Assembly: GCF_000169435.1 (NCBI RefSeq)
Contig: NZ_AAYB01000003.1
Location: 124,001-188,000 of the forward strand
Origin: Roseobacter sp. CCS2
Lineage (GTDB): Bacteria > Pseudomonadota > Alphaproteobacteria > Rhodobacterales > Rhodobacteraceae
Direction: 5' to 3'
Length of the DNA: 64,000 bases
Position 1 is the first letter of the stretch, and every line of letters begins with the position of its first letter. This document shows, one piece after another, positions 35,955-45,640 of the stretch. The notes beneath the pieces were generated by a model. It had not been told where the DNA came from and did not search any database. It worked only from the letters and a program-made list of their open reading frames with translations. The translations under genes and the position numbers were made by a program.

Positions 35955-38813
35955 ATGGCTGAGCTAAAAAACATCGAAGTGCGCGGTGCGCGTGAGCATA
36001 ATCTGAAGAATATTGACGTGGATATTCCGCGTGATCAGCTTGTGGTGATTACAGGCCTTTCTGGGTCGGGGAAATCCTCGCTGGCGTTCGATACGATCTA
36101 TGCCGAAGGGCAGCGCCGCTATGTGGAATCGCTGTCGGCCTATGCGCGCCAGTTTTTGGATATGATGGAAAAGCCGGATGTTGATCACATCTCTGGCCTG
36201 TCACCAGCGATTTCGATTGAGCAAAAGACAACCTCAAAGAACCCGCGGTCGACCGTCGGCACGATTACCGAGATTTACGACTACGTGCGCTTGTTGTTTG
36301 CCCGCGCTGGTACGCCATTCAGCCCGACGACCGGTCTGCCGATTGAGGCACAACAGGTTCAAGACATGGTTGATCGTGTCATGGCACTGGAGGAGGGGAC
36401 GCGCGGCTATTTGCTGGCCCCCATTATCCGTGACCGCAAGGGTGAATACCGCAAAGAATTTCTGGAACTGCGCAAGCAGGGTTTTCAGCGGGTGAAAGTG
36501 GATGGTGAGTTTTACGAGTTGGATGAACCGCCCAAGCTGGATAAGAAGTTTCGCCATGACATTGATGTCGTGGTTGACCGGATTGTTGTGCGCGAGGGGT
36601 TAGAGACACGTCTGGCCGACAGTTTCCGCACGGCGCTGGATTTGGCTGATGGGATCGCGATTTTGGAAACCGCCCCAAAAGAAGGTGACCCTGAGCGTCT
36701 GACGTTTTCCGAAAACTTCGCCTGTCCTGTGTCGGGCTTTACAATCCCCGAGATTGAACCGCGCCTGTTTTCATTCAACGCCCCGTTTGGTGCCTGCCCA
36801 TCCTGCGACGGTCTTGGGGTTGAGCTGTTCTTTGACGAACAACTGGTTGTCCCTGATGTGACCCTGAAGATCGCGGATGGTGCTTTGGCCCCGTGGCGTA
36901 AAGGCAAGAGCCCATATTTCCTGCAAACGATTGAGGCCATCGCCAAGCATTATGGCTTTAACAAAAACGCCCGCTGGAAAGACCTTGATCCGAAGGTGCA
37001 AGAGGTGTTCCTGCGCGGTTCTGGCAAGGAAGAGATCAAGTTCCGTTATGATGAAGGCGGTCGCGTTTATCAGGTCGAACGCGCCTTTGAAGGTGTGATC
37101 CCGAATATGGAACGCCGCTATCGCGAAACCGATAGCAATTGGATCCGCGAAGAGTTTGAGAACTATCAAAACAACCGCAATTGCGGGACCTGTGGTGGGT
37201 ATCGTTTGCGCGAAGAGGCATTGGCGGTCAAAATCGGTGGTCTCCACATCGGGCAGATCGTGCAAATGTCGATCAAGGAAGCCTATGATTGGTGCACTGA
37301 TGTGCCCAATAGCCTGACGAAGCAAAAGAATGAGATCGCGCAAGCGATTTTGAAGGAAATTCGTGAGCGTCTTGGGTTTCTCAATAACGTCGGGCTTGAG
37401 TATCTGACGCTTTCACGCAATTCCGGCACGTTATCTGGTGGTGAGAGTCAGCGGATCAGGCTTGCCAGTCAGATTGGTTCGGGTCTGCAAGGCGTGCTTT
37501 ATGTGCTGGATGAGCCGTCCATTGGCCTGCACCAACGCGACAATGATCGCTTGCTGACCACGCTGAAGAACCTGCGCGACCAGGGCAATACTGTGATTGT
37601 GGTTGAACACGATGAAGAGGCGATCCGCGAGGCGGATTATGTCTTTGATATCGGTCCGGGCGCGGGTGTGCATGGTGGTGAAGTGGTAGCCAAGGGCACA
37701 CCGCAAGAGATTATGGCAAATGATGGCTCCGTCACAGGGCAGTACTTGATTGGCGCAAAAGAGATCGAAGTGCCTGCGAAACGCCGCAAAGGTAAAGGTA
37801 AAAAGCTGACTGTGGTAAAGGCCACGGGGAACAACCTGCAGAATGTGACGGCAGACTTTCCTTTGCAGAAGTTTGTATGTGTGACTGGCGTGTCCGGCGG
37901 CGGAAAATCTACGTTGACGATTGAGACATTGTTCAAAAACGCCTCAATGAAGCTGAACGGGGCGCGGCAGACGCCGGGACCATGCGAGACGATCAAAGGG
38001 TTTGAGCATCTTGATAAGGTGATTGACATTGACCAACGCCCCATTGGGCGCACGCCGCGGTCGAACCCGGCGACATACACCGGGGCGTTTACGCCGATCC
38101 GTGAATGGTTTGCTGGCATGCCAGAGGCGAAAGCGCGCGGCTACAAGCCCGGGCGCTTTAGCTTCAACGTGAAGGGTGGGCGCTGTGAGGCGTGTCAGGG
38201 CGACGGTGTCATCAAGATTGAAATGCACTTTCTGCCGGATGTCTATGTGACCTGCGAGACCTGCAAGGGCGCGCGGTACAATCGCGAAACGCTGGAGATT
38301 AAGTTCAAGGGCAAATCCATTGCGGATGTGCTGGATATGACCGTTGAGGATGCACAGACCTTCTTTACCGCGGTGCCGTCGATCCGCGAAAAGATGGATG
38401 CGCTGATGCGGGTTGGTCTGGGTTATATTAAGGTCGGCCAGCAGGCGACAACACTGTCCGGTGGTGAGGCGCAGCGGGTCAAACTGTCAAAAGAACTGGC
38501 GCGGCGGTCCACTGGTCGGACGCTCTATATTCTGGATGAGCCGACCACCGGTTTGCACTTTGAAGATGTGCGTAAACTGTTGGAAGTGCTGCACGAACTG
38601 GTGGATCAGGGCAATTCAGTTATTGTGATTGAGCATAATCTGGATGTGGTAAAGACCGCCGATCATATCATTGATATCGGCCCTGAGGGCGGCGATGGCG
38701 GCGGCCGTATTGTGGCGACAGGCACGCCAGAGAAGGTGGCCGAAGTGAGCGAAAGCCACACGGGCCGGTATCTGAAAGATATGCTATCGGCCCGCAAGGT
38801 TGCCGCTGAATAA
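35955..38813 (+). CDS. uvrA: Excinuclease ABC subunit A
   Basis: DNA-damage recognition ATPase of nucleotide excision repair. The 952-residue protein has two ABC modules, with Walker [13 protein letters not shown] near residue 30 and [12 protein letters not shown] near 645. The signature motifs are [12 protein letters not shown] and [12 protein letters not shown], and the zinc fingers are ACPSCDG and CEACQGDG with CETCKG. Length and order are standard. The start, GTATGGCTGAG, gives the usual N-terminus. An SOS box upstream indicates LexA control. Confidence 0.97.
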   Translation: MAELKNIEVRGAREHNLKNIDVDIPRDQLVVITGLSGSGKSSLAFDTIYAEGQRRYVESLSAYARQFLDMMEKPDVDHISGLSPAISIEQKTTSKNPRSTVGTITEIYDYVRLLFARAGTPFSPTTGLPIEAQQVQDMVDRVMALEEGTRGYLLAPIIRDRKGEYRKEFLELRKQGFQRVKVDGEFYELDEPPKLDKKFRHDIDVVVDRIVVREGLETRLADSFRTALDLADGIAILETAPKEGDPERLTFSENFACPVSGFTIPEIEPRLFSFNAPFGACPSCDGLGVELFFDEQLVVPDVTLKIADGALAPWRKGKSPYFLQTIEAIAKHYGFNKNARWKDLDPKVQEVFLRGSGKEEIKFRYDEGGRVYQVERAFEGVIPNMERRYRETDSNWIREEFENYQNNRNCGTCGGYRLREEALAVKIGGLHIGQIVQMSIKEAYDWCTDVPNSLTKQKNEIAQAILKEIRERLGFLNNVGLEYLTLSRNSGTLSGGESQRIRLASQIGSGLQGVLYVLDEPSIGLHQRDNDRLLTTLKNLRDQGNTVIVVEHDEEAIREADYVFDIGPGAGVHGGEVVAKGTPQEIMANDGSVTGQYLIGAKEIEVPAKRRKGKGKKLTVVKATGNNLQNVTADFPLQKFVCVTGVSGGGKSTLTIETLFKNASMKLNGARQTPGPCETIKGFEHLDKVIDIDQRPIGRTPRSNPATYTGAFTPIREWFAGMPEAKARGYKPGRFSFNVKGGRCEACQGDGVIKIEMHFLPDVYVTCETCKGARYNRETLEIKFKGKSIADVLDMTVEDAQTFFTAVPSIREKMDALMRVGLGYIKVGQQATTLSGGEAQRVKLSKELARRSTGRTLYILDEPTTGLHFEDVRKLLEVLHELVDQGNSVIVIEHNLDVVKTADHIIDIGPEGGDGGGRIVATGTPEKVAEVSESHTGRYLKDMLSARKVAAE

Positions 38814-39140
38814 TCAGTTGTAGCTGTGGTCGAAGGTAATGACCTCGCCTGTGCTGGTTTCCAGACTGCTGGCATAGATTTCCGGCGTAGGGCCATCATC
38901 AACAATGCCGTTCACGGTGACACTGCTGTCGACAGAAACGGGAACAAGGTTCGGCCCAAGGTAAACGGCGATCTTGCCGGTGTCGTCGCGCAGGATAAAT
39001 GTGTCTTCATCCGCAATCCGGTCTACGGTGCCGCTGACGGTAACCTGTGTGTCTGGTTGCAATGCCGCGATGGTCTGATCGGCGGCGGCAAGCGTTGGCA
39101 TGAACAGGGCGATAGATGCGATAAGTACTTTGTGTCTCAT
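38814..39140 (-). CDS. Small exported OB-fold-like protein
   Basis: A 108-residue protein with a signal peptide (MRHKVLIASIALFMPTLAAA) and an all-beta domain containing VTVSGTVDRIADEDTFILRDDTGKIAVYLG. This pattern resembles the bacterial OB-fold family (YgiW/YdeI type), linked to stress tolerance in enterobacteria. No catalytic residue is evident. Its stop codon starts one base after the uvrA stop, on the opposite strand. A 47-residue membrane protein gene lies directly upstream and probably shares the transcript. Confidence 0.7.
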   Translation of the reverse strand: MRHKVLIASIALFMPTLAAADQTIAALQPDTQVTVSGTVDRIADEDTFILRDDTGKIAVYLGPNLVPVSVDSSVTVNGIVDDGPTPEIYASSLETSTGEVITFDHSYN

Positions 39141-39143
39141 GGC

Positions 39144-39287
39144 TTAATCCAACGCGATACCAAGAAGAACAAGTGCCGCGACGGCGGCAAGCGCAAACGC
39201 CCAACCGGGGGCCGTGAACGTCACATCCGACTTTAACCAATTGGTCACGGTCGCTTTTGTAAGGGCGGGGGTCTTGGGGTGTTCCAT
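39144..39287 (-). CDS. 47-residue single-pass membrane protein, unknown function
   Basis: The ATG at 39287 follows AAGGAG at six bases, a strong ribosome site for so small a gene. The product begins MEHPKTPALTKATVTNWLKS and ends with one hydrophobic helix (WAFALAAVAALVLLGIAL). I do not recognise it. It ends three bases before the start of the OB-fold-like gene, so the pair looks like an operon of two small envelope proteins. Confidence 0.65.
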   Translation of the reverse strand: MEHPKTPALTKATVTNWLKSDVTFTAPGWAFALAAVAALVLLGIALD

Positions 39288-39443
39288 TTCAAACTCCTTT
39301 TCCTGACTGAATGAGTAAGAAATTGGGTGTGGTGTGCCTGCGTTCAAGACCTGCGTTCACAGCAGGCAGGGTCAAACGACTTGTTCGGCGAAAATTCGCC
39401 GCACCATCAGTTGTTTCGGCGATAGTAGAATGAACGACGAAAG

Positions 39444-40310
39444 TCAGCCGCGCGTCCGCTTTTCGAACCGCGGCAGCATGGCGGAAAAGTCTTTTCCGAT
39501 GCCATCTTCGTTTTCGACAAATTGCGCATAAAGGTCGCGTGCGGCGTGTCCCATGGGGGTGTCTGCGTCGGCGGCTTCTGCGGCCATTTGGGATAGGTTG
39601 AGGTCTTTGAGCATCAGTTCTGCCGCAAACCCTGGCTGATAATCATTGTCTGCGGGGCTTTGCGGGCCGATGCCGGGGGCAGGGCAATAGGCATTCATCG
39701 ACCATGAATAACCTGACGATGTGCTGACCACATCAAACATCGCTTGCCGATCAAGGCCAAGCTTATCTGCCAGCACAAAAGCTTCGCTTGTCGCGATCAT
39801 GGTAACGCCGAGGATCATGTTGTTGCAGATTTTGGCGGCCTGCCCATTACCTGCATCGCCGCAATGCACAGCCTTTTGGCCCATGATATCGAAAAGCGGT
39901 TGGACGATGCCGAAAGCGTCGGCTGTACCACCTGCCATGAAGGTAAGTGTGCCATTGGTGGCCCCGCCGATCCCACCCGACACAGGGGCATCCACGGCTT
40001 GCAGGCCAGCGGCCTTTGCCTGCGTTGCGACGGCGCGCGCGCTTTCCACATCGACTGTGGAACAATCAAGATGGACAGCGCCCGCTTTCATAACTGCGTG
40101 GATGTCAAAGGCGACTGCGCGCAGGATGTCACCGTTGGGCAGCATGGTGATGACCACATCAGCGTCTGTGGCTGCATCTGCCGCGTTGTCTGCAAGCGTC
40201 AGTCCTTCTGGTACTGCAACGGTATCAAACCCAACCACGTCGTGTGTTTTTGCCAGATTGGCGGCCATGGGTGCGCCCATGTTGCCCAATCCGATAAATC
40301 CGATTTTCAT
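39444..40310 (-). CDS. mmsB: 3-hydroxyisobutyrate dehydrogenase
   Basis: NAD-dependent oxidation of 3-hydroxyisobutyrate to methylmalonate semialdehyde in valine breakdown. The 288-residue protein shows the Rossmann start MKIGFIGLGNMGAPMAANL, the substrate block DAPVSGGIGGATNGTLTFMAGG and the catalytic lysine in GNGQAAKICNNMILG. The start at 40310 follows AAGGA and overlaps the stop of the preceding hydrolase gene. It is the last gene of the valine operon. Confidence 0.94.
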   Translation of the reverse strand: MKIGFIGLGNMGAPMAANLAKTHDVVGFDTVAVPEGLTLADNAADAATDADVVITMLPNGDILRAVAFDIHAVMKAGAVHLDCSTVDVESARAVATQAKAAGLQAVDAPVSGGIGGATNGTLTFMAGGTADAFGIVQPLFDIMGQKAVHCGDAGNGQAAKICNNMILGVTMIATSEAFVLADKLGLDRQAMFDVVSTSSGYSWSMNAYCPAPGIGPQSPADNDYQPGFAAELMLKDLNLSQMAAEAADADTPMGHAARDLYAQFVENEDGIGKDFSAMLPRFEKRTRG

Positions 40311-41350
40311 GCCTTGTCCTTCCATTGCAGCGCGTCTTTGCCTAAATCACGGGTCATCGCAGCCACGTCTTCTGCTGTCACCGCGTCCCAACTGCTATGT
40401 TGCCATTTCGGGTTGCGGTCCCGATCAATGATGGCTGCGCGGATGCCTTCGATAAAGTCACCTTGTGCGACGCAGCGATACGTATAGCGAAATTCACGGT
40501 CGAGGGCGTTTTCGATGTGCGGGTCATGGCGGGCCGCTTGGATGGTTTTGACGGCCACGGCCATGGCAAGCGGCGCGTTGCGATCCATCAATTTGCGCGC
40601 ATGTGTCATGGCAGGGCCAGGCGTATCGGGCATGGCGCGGTAAATATCGCCAAGGTTTGCCCCGCCAAAACAGGCGTCAATTTCATCCTGCCAGTCAGCC
40701 AGGCGCGCAGCAGGGGCCGCGCGTTCTGTGCTTTCAATCGCCTTGAGGTCACCGGTTTTGATCAGTGTTGCTTTCAGTTCATCCCATGCGTCCTGCGGCA
40801 CATAGTGATCTGCGAAACCCACATAGATTGCGTCAGCCGCATCCATCCGGTCGCCACTGACCCCAAGAAATTCACCGCAATGGCCCGATGCCTTGGCAAG
40901 GATCAGAGAACCGCCAACGTCGGGCACCAAGCCGATTGAGCATTCTGGCATCGCGATCTGGCTGGTTTCGCAAACGATCCGGTGGCTGGCATGACAGCCA
41001 ACGCCAACGCCGCCGCCCATGGTGAAGCCATGCAGGAACGTCACGATAGGCTTTGTGTAATTGTAAAGCTTGGCATTCAGTCGATACTCGTCCCGCCAGA
41101 ACCGGCGGCCATAGTCCAGGTCACCGCGCTGGCCTGCCGCATACATTTCAGCAATATCACCGCCCGAACAAAACGCGCGGTCGCCGGCACCGTCGATCAG
41201 GATCAGCGCAACGTCGGGATCATCGCGCCAGTCATCCAACGCTTGCTCAATCGCGAGGCACATATCCCATGTCAGTGCGTTCAGCGCTTTGTGCCGGTTC
41301 AGCGTGATGTGGCCCGCGTGCCCGGTCTTGCGAATACTGATGTCGGTCAT
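40307..41350 (-). CDS. 3-hydroxyisobutyryl-CoA hydrolase
   Basis: A 347-residue crotonase-fold enzyme. RKTGHAGHITLNRHKALNAL, FCSGGDIAEMY and HGFTMGGGVGVGCHASHRI form the oxyanion-hole and CoA-binding parts. PECSIGLVPDVGGS, with the family glutamate and aspartate, marks the hydrolase rather than hydratase subgroup. The length and the long C-terminal region also fit. In the pathway it frees 3-hydroxyisobutyrate for MmsB, whose gene overlaps it by four bases; it also overlaps the acyl-CoA dehydrogenase gene by four bases. Confidence 0.9.
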   Translation of the reverse strand: MTDISIRKTGHAGHITLNRHKALNALTWDMCLAIEQALDDWRDDPDVALILIDGAGDRAFCSGGDIAEMYAAGQRGDLDYGRRFWRDEYRLNAKLYNYTKPIVTFLHGFTMGGGVGVGCHASHRIVCETSQIAMPECSIGLVPDVGGSLILAKASGHCGEFLGVSGDRMDAADAIYVGFADHYVPQDAWDELKATLIKTGDLKAIESTERAAPAARLADWQDEIDACFGGANLGDIYRAMPDTPGPAMTHARKLMDRNAPLAMAVAVKTIQAARHDPHIENALDREFRYTYRCVAQGDFIEGIRAAIIDRDRNPKWQHSSWDAVTAEDVAAMTRDLGKDALQWKDKA

Positions 41351-42483
41351 TGGATCATGTGGCGCGCGGTAATAAGGCGCATGATTTCGTTGGTACCTTC
41401 AAGGATCTGGTGCACGCGTAGATCGCGCACGATCTTTTCGATCCCATAGTCTGCCAGATAGCCATAGCCGCCGTGCAATTGCAGGCATTGGTCGGCGACG
41501 TCGCTGCCGGTTTCGGTGCACAGCTTTTTGGCCATGGCGCAGAATTTGGTGGCATCTGGCGCGCCTTGGTCCAGTTTCCATGCCGCTTGTCGCAGAAATG
41601 TGCGGGCGGATTGCAGTGCGATTTCCATATCGGCCAGGCGGAATTGCAGCCCTTGGAACTGGTCGATGGGTTTGCCGAATGCCTTACGCTCGGCCATATA
41701 AGCGACAGTTTGATCAAGGGCGGATTGGGCCGCCCCGATGGAACACGCGGCAATATTCAGGCGCCCACCGTCAAGCCCCGCCATGGCGTATTTAAAGCCC
41801 ATGCCTTCCTCGCCAAGCAGATTGTCCGCCGGGGCAGGGCAGTTGTCCATTTGCACTTGCCGCGTGGGTTGCGACCGCCAGCCCATTTTATCCTCTAGCC
41901 CCCCAAAGGACAGGCCATCGGCGCCGTCCTCAACGATGATTGCGCTGATCCCCTTGGGGCCATCATCGCTGGTGCGGGCCATAACGATGTAGGCGTCAGA
42001 ATAACCCCCGCCAGATATAAATGCCTTTGTTCCGGTCAGCTGATAACCTGCGTTATCTCTGATCGCCTTGGTCTTAAGCGCGGCCGCGTCCGACCCGGAC
42101 CCCGGTTCTGTCAGGCAGTAGGACAGAATCGTTTCCATGGTCAACGCTTTGGGCAGAACGCGGTCTTTGAGTGCGTCCGTTCCATAGGCGTCTATCATAC
42201 GCGCGCACATATTGTGGATTGATAGAAAGGCCGAAACGGAGGCACAGGACTGCGCAAGTGCTTCGAAAACAAGGGTCGCGTCCAGTCGGGACAGACCTGA
42301 TCCGCCACGGTCTTCACCGACGTAAAGACCGCCGAACCCTAGTTCTGCCAGCTTTGTCCAAAGCTCTTTCGGGATCGTGCCGTCGGTTTCCCAAGTGCGT
42401 GCATGTGGTGCGATGTGTTCTTGACCGAATTCCCGCGCCATATCGAAAATGGCGGTTTGTTCTTCTGTCAAAGCAAAGTCCAT
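41347..42483 (-). CDS. Acyl-CoA dehydrogenase, probably isobutyryl-CoA dehydrogenase
   Basis: A 378-residue FAD enzyme with standard blocks: LTEEQTAIFDMAREFG at the start, the FAD/substrate segment YCLTEPGSGSDAAALKT, and ILEGTNEIMRLI near the end with the catalytic-site glutamate region. Isobutyryl-CoA is the natural inferred substrate because the next genes encode the downstream steps of valine degradation. The separate enoyl-CoA hydratase step is not encoded in the cluster. This is the first gene of a three-gene overlapping operon. Confidence 0.9.
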   Translation of the reverse strand: MDFALTEEQTAIFDMAREFGQEHIAPHARTWETDGTIPKELWTKLAELGFGGLYVGEDRGGSGLSRLDATLVFEALAQSCASVSAFLSIHNMCARMIDAYGTDALKDRVLPKALTMETILSYCLTEPGSGSDAAALKTKAIRDNAGYQLTGTKAFISGGGYSDAYIVMARTSDDGPKGISAIIVEDGADGLSFGGLEDKMGWRSQPTRQVQMDNCPAPADNLLGEEGMGFKYAMAGLDGGRLNIAACSIGAAQSALDQTVAYMAERKAFGKPIDQFQGLQFRLADMEIALQSARTFLRQAAWKLDQGAPDATKFCAMAKKLCTETGSDVADQCLQLHGGYGYLADYGIEKIVRDLRVHQILEGTNEIMRLITARHMIQ

Positions 42484-42504
42484 TCTTGCCTCCCGTCAAA
42501 GAAT

Positions 42505-42518
42505 TGAACGCTTGTTCA
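42505..42518. promoter_or_regulatory. Inverted repeat before the valine operon, operator candidate
   Basis: TGAACGCTTGTTCA has perfect five-base arms around a four-base spacer, 22 bases before the acyl-CoA dehydrogenase ATG. On the minus strand it lies just after a possible promoter TTGCCA-N17-CATTAT, the position expected for a TetR-type repressor site. The regulator itself is not identified. Confidence 0.5.
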
Positions 42519-42567
42519 TATAATGTGAGCATATGGCACAATTGGCAAGCGCTGGGGATAAACAAAC

Positions 42568-42589
42568 GGCCCACCGCATTGGGTGGGCC
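42568..42589 (-). terminator. Hairpin terminator between mmsA and the acyl-CoA dehydrogenase gene
   Basis: GGCCCACC (42568-42575) pairs with GGTGGGCC (42582-42589). It stands just beyond the mmsA stop codon, with a moderately T-rich tail on either strand. It separates mmsA from the downstream three-gene operon. Confidence 0.65.
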
Positions 42590-42598
42590 TTTATCCGA

Positions 42599-44098
42599 TT
42601 ACTCCATCACTGGAATTGAGAATTCGCCACCCTCTTTGATGCCTGATGGCCAGCGTGATGTGATCGTCTTGGTTCGCGTATAGAACTTGAACGCATCCGG
42701 TCCGTGCTGGTTCAGATCGCCGAACATGGACTTCTTCCAGCCGCCAAAGGTGTGATAGGCCAGCGGCACAGGGATTGGCACGTTTACACCCACCATGCCG
42801 ATGTTGATCCGGCTTGCAAAGTCGCGGGCTGTATCACCGTCGCGGGTGAAGATCGCGGTGCCATTGCCGTATTCGTGGTCCATGGCCAGGCCGATCGCCT
42901 CTTCATAGGTTTCTGCGCGCATGGTGGACAGGACGGGGCCGAAGATTTCGGTTTTGTAGATGTCCATGTCTTTGGTGACGTTGTCGAACAGATGCGCCCC
43001 GACAAAGAAACCGTCCTCATAGCCTTGCAAATTAAAGTTGCGGCCGTCGACCACCAGTTTCGCGCCTTGATCAATGCCAGTCTGCACGAGGCGCCCGATG
43101 TTTTCTTTGGCTGCAGCGGTGACAACAGGCCCGTAGTCCACGTCATTGCCAGAGGTATAGGGGCCAACCTTGAGCGCTTCGACTTTTGGCACCAGTTTTT
43201 CCAGCAAACGGTCAGCGGTGTCATCGCCCACCGCCACTGCGACCGAAATTGCCATGCAGCGTTCGCCTGCCGCACCGTAACCTGCGCCAACCAACGCATC
43301 AGCCGCTTGTTCCATGTCTGCGTCGGGCATGATGATCATGTGGTTCTTTGCGCCACCGAAGCATTGGACGCGCTTACCTTGCGCGCAGCCCGTGCCGTAG
43401 ATGTATTCGGCGATAGGGGTGGAGCCGACAAAGCCGACAGACTGGATCGTGTCGTCATAAAGGATCGCATCGACCGCTTCTTTGTCGCCGTTCACGACTT
43501 GCAGGATGCCTTTGGGCAGGCCTGCTTCTTCCATCAGTTCGGCCAGCATCAGCGGCACCGATGGATCACGCTCGGAGGGTTTAAGGATGAACGCGTTACC
43601 GCACACGATAGCAGGTGCGAACATCCACATCGGGATCATTGCGGGGAAGTTGAAGGGCGTGATGCCTGCCGTCACCCCAAGCGCCTGTTTCATGGAATAC
43701 ATGTCAATGCCTGGCCCGGCGCTGTCGGTAAATTCACCTTTCAGCAATTGGGGCGCGCCGATGCAGTATTCTACCACTTCGAGGCCGCGGATGACGTCGC
43801 CTCTTGCGTCTGGCAGCGTTTTGCCATGTTCACGGCTTAATGCTTCGGCCAGTTTGTCCATGTCACGGTTGAGAAGACCAACAAAAGCCATCATGACACG
43901 CGCGCGGCGCTGCGGGTTCACTGCGGCCCATGCGGGCTGCGCTTTGGCTGCGATTTCGACCGCTTTGGCCATCTCTTCGCCGTTTGCCAAAGGCACCTTT
44001 GCCTGCACTTCGCCTGTCGCGGGGTTAAAGACGTCGGCAAAACGCCCCGACGTACCTTTGACGTGTTCGCCGCCGATGTAATGGGTCAACTCTTGCAT
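42599..44098 (-). CDS. mmsA: CoA-acylating methylmalonate-semialdehyde dehydrogenase
   Basis: Converts methylmalonate semialdehyde to propionyl-CoA, the last specific step of valine breakdown, and also acts in myo-inositol breakdown. The 499-residue aldehyde dehydrogenase has ITPFNFPAMIPMWM, the NAD loop VGFVGSTPIAEYIY, the MmsA-type sequence FGGAKNHMIIMPDAD, and the catalytic cysteine in AGERCMAISVAV. The gene is separated from the other valine genes by a terminator. It is divergent from a LysR gene 98 bases away, its probable regulator. Confidence 0.95.
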   Translation of the reverse strand: MQELTHYIGGEHVKGTSGRFADVFNPATGEVQAKVPLANGEEMAKAVEIAAKAQPAWAAVNPQRRARVMMAFVGLLNRDMDKLAEALSREHGKTLPDARGDVIRGLEVVEYCIGAPQLLKGEFTDSAGPGIDMYSMKQALGVTAGITPFNFPAMIPMWMFAPAIVCGNAFILKPSERDPSVPLMLAELMEEAGLPKGILQVVNGDKEAVDAILYDDTIQSVGFVGSTPIAEYIYGTGCAQGKRVQCFGGAKNHMIIMPDADMEQAADALVGAGYGAAGERCMAISVAVAVGDDTADRLLEKLVPKVEALKVGPYTSGNDVDYGPVVTAAAKENIGRLVQTGIDQGAKLVVDGRNFNLQGYEDGFFVGAHLFDNVTKDMDIYKTEIFGPVLSTMRAETYEEAIGLAMDHEYGNGTAIFTRDGDTARDFASRINIGMVGVNVPIPVPLAYHTFGGWKKSMFGDLNQHGPDAFKFYTRTKTITSRWPSGIKEGGEFSIPVME

Positions 44099-44165
44099 GG
44101 GATTCTCCGCAATTGGTTTGGGTGAATATACCCTTGCATTTTTCGGCGTAAAAGAACCAATATTT

Positions 44166-44178
44166 CAAAATCATTTTG
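44166..44178. promoter_or_regulatory. Short palindrome in the mmsA/LysR divergent region
   Basis: CAAAATCATTTTG is a perfect palindrome around a central C, about 20 bases before the LysR start. A second symmetric element, GGGT-N6-ACCC, lies nearer mmsA. Both are candidates for binding by the divergent LysR protein; neither is proven. Confidence 0.35.
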
Positions 44179-44196
44179 CAAAAACGCAAGGGCGAT

Positions 44197-45099
44197 ATGG
44201 AAAACTGGGATGATATGCGTGTGTTTTTGGCGGTGGCCCGGGCAGAAGGGCTATCGGGTGCGGCACCAGCACTGAAAATGGACCCATCTACCTTGGGGCG
44301 GCGCATCGCGCGGCTGGAGCGGAGCCTCGGTGCGGCGCTGTTTGTAAAGTCACCGCAAGGTTATGCACTGACCGATTTAGGGGAAAGGATGAAAGCACGC
44401 GCGGCTGAAGCCGAGGTGCATTTGACGCGGGCCCGCGACGAAGGGCGGGGTGATGCGGCGGCATTAACCGGGCAAATCCGGATCGGCGCACCGGATGGTG
44501 CTGCAAATTTCCTTTTGCCGCAGGTTTGTGCGGCAATCCAGGCAAAGAACCCGGAACTGGACGTGCAAATTCTGGCGTTGCCGCGCGTGGTAAACCTGTC
44601 ACGCCGGGAAGCGGATATGGCGATTACCGTAAGCCCGCCCGCAGCGGGGCGTTTGACGGTGCAGAAAATCACAGATTATCAGCTACACTTGGCCATGCGG
44701 GCAGATGCGCCGCCTTTGCACGACCTTGATGGCCTGCGCACACGGCGGATCGTTGGCTATATACCTGACATGATCTTTGACAAGGAACTGGATTACCTGG
44801 ACGCGATTGAAGCGGCGCGCGTGCAGATGGCGTCCAATTCCGTTGCGGTACAGTTACAGATGATCCGACAGTCCGGGGTCGGGATTGTGCATGATTTTGC
44901 ACTGCCCTTCGCGCCTGAATTACAAATGGTGCTGACCGATGCGGTCGCGCTGACCAGATCATTCTATCTGGTGCGCCATACTTCTGATCGACGTTCTGAC
45001 CGGTTGACGCGGTTTGCAGCGTTACTCAGGCAAGGCATGCAGGATGAGGTGCAGCGGCTGGAACGCACGGCACGCTTGACAGCAAGCCCCCCCATTTGA
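44197..45099 (+). CDS. LysR-family transcriptional regulator, probably of mmsA
   Basis: A 300-residue regulator. The N-terminal winged helix (about 1-60) reads MENWDDMRVFLAVARAEG and then PSTLGRRIARLERSLGAALF, followed by a LysR effector domain. The ATG at 44197 has AAGGG close upstream. Its head-to-head position with mmsA is the classical LysR arrangement, so it probably responds to a valine-pathway intermediate; this is inference from position only. Confidence 0.87.
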   Translation: MENWDDMRVFLAVARAEGLSGAAPALKMDPSTLGRRIARLERSLGAALFVKSPQGYALTDLGERMKARAAEAEVHLTRARDEGRGDAAALTGQIRIGAPDGAANFLLPQVCAAIQAKNPELDVQILALPRVVNLSRREADMAITVSPPAAGRLTVQKITDYQLHLAMRADAPPLHDLDGLRTRRIVGYIPDMIFDKELDYLDAIEAARVQMASNSVAVQLQMIRQSGVGIVHDFALPFAPELQMVLTDAVALTRSFYLVRHTSDRRSDRLTRFAALLRQGMQDEVQRLERTARLTASPPI

Positions 45100-45137
45100 G
45101 ACGCTAAAGACCCGGAGCATCATCAAGGAGCCCGCAC

Positions 45138-45572
45138 ATGCTTGTGTCCCAAATGTTAAAATCAAAGCCCGAGGTGGGCGTGATTTCGGTAAAGCCAACC
45201 GCGACCGTCACAGATGCGGCCAAGCTGCTGTCAAAGCACCGGATCGGTACGGTAGTGGTATCAGCGGATGGTGAAACGCTTGATGGGATTTTGTCGGAAC
45301 GCGACATTGTACGCGAACTGGGGAAACGCGGGATGGGCTGTTTGAACGACCCTGTGCGCGATTTAATGACAGCGAAGTTAACGACATGCGGCCCGTCCAA
45401 CAATGCACTTGAGGTGCTTGAGATCATGACAGCTGGGCGGTTCCGCCACTTGCCTGTGATGGACAATGGCAAGATGGTTGGGCTGATTTCTATCGGTGAC
45501 GCTGTGAAAGGCCGCCTTGCCCAGCTTGCAATGGAAAAAGAATCCCTCGAAGGGATGATCATGGGCCACTAA
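45138..45572 (+). CDS. CBS-domain pair protein
   Basis: A 144-residue protein made almost only of two CBS domains (about 8-60 and 75-132). The first shows VGVISVKPTATVTDAAKLL and IGTVVVSADGETLDGILSERDIV; the second shows FRHLPVMDNGKMVGLISIGD. Such stand-alone pairs bind adenosine nucleotides and act as energy sensors for partner proteins. No partner is evident in the neighbourhood. Confidence 0.88.
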   Translation: MLVSQMLKSKPEVGVISVKPTATVTDAAKLLSKHRIGTVVVSADGETLDGILSERDIVRELGKRGMGCLNDPVRDLMTAKLTTCGPSNNALEVLEIMTAGRFRHLPVMDNGKMVGLISIGDAVKGRLAQLAMEKESLEGMIMGH

Positions 45573-45640
45573 GCCCTTTCTTGCATTTCGGTTTGGAATA
45601 CTGTTGCTTTGCTGCGACTTAAGACATCATGAGGTTTGCC

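Noticed and set aside
42704..43840. Long open frame (378 codons) on the plus strand opposite mmsA
   Set aside because: A shadow of mmsA; rich in His, Cys and Phe with no recognisable domain.
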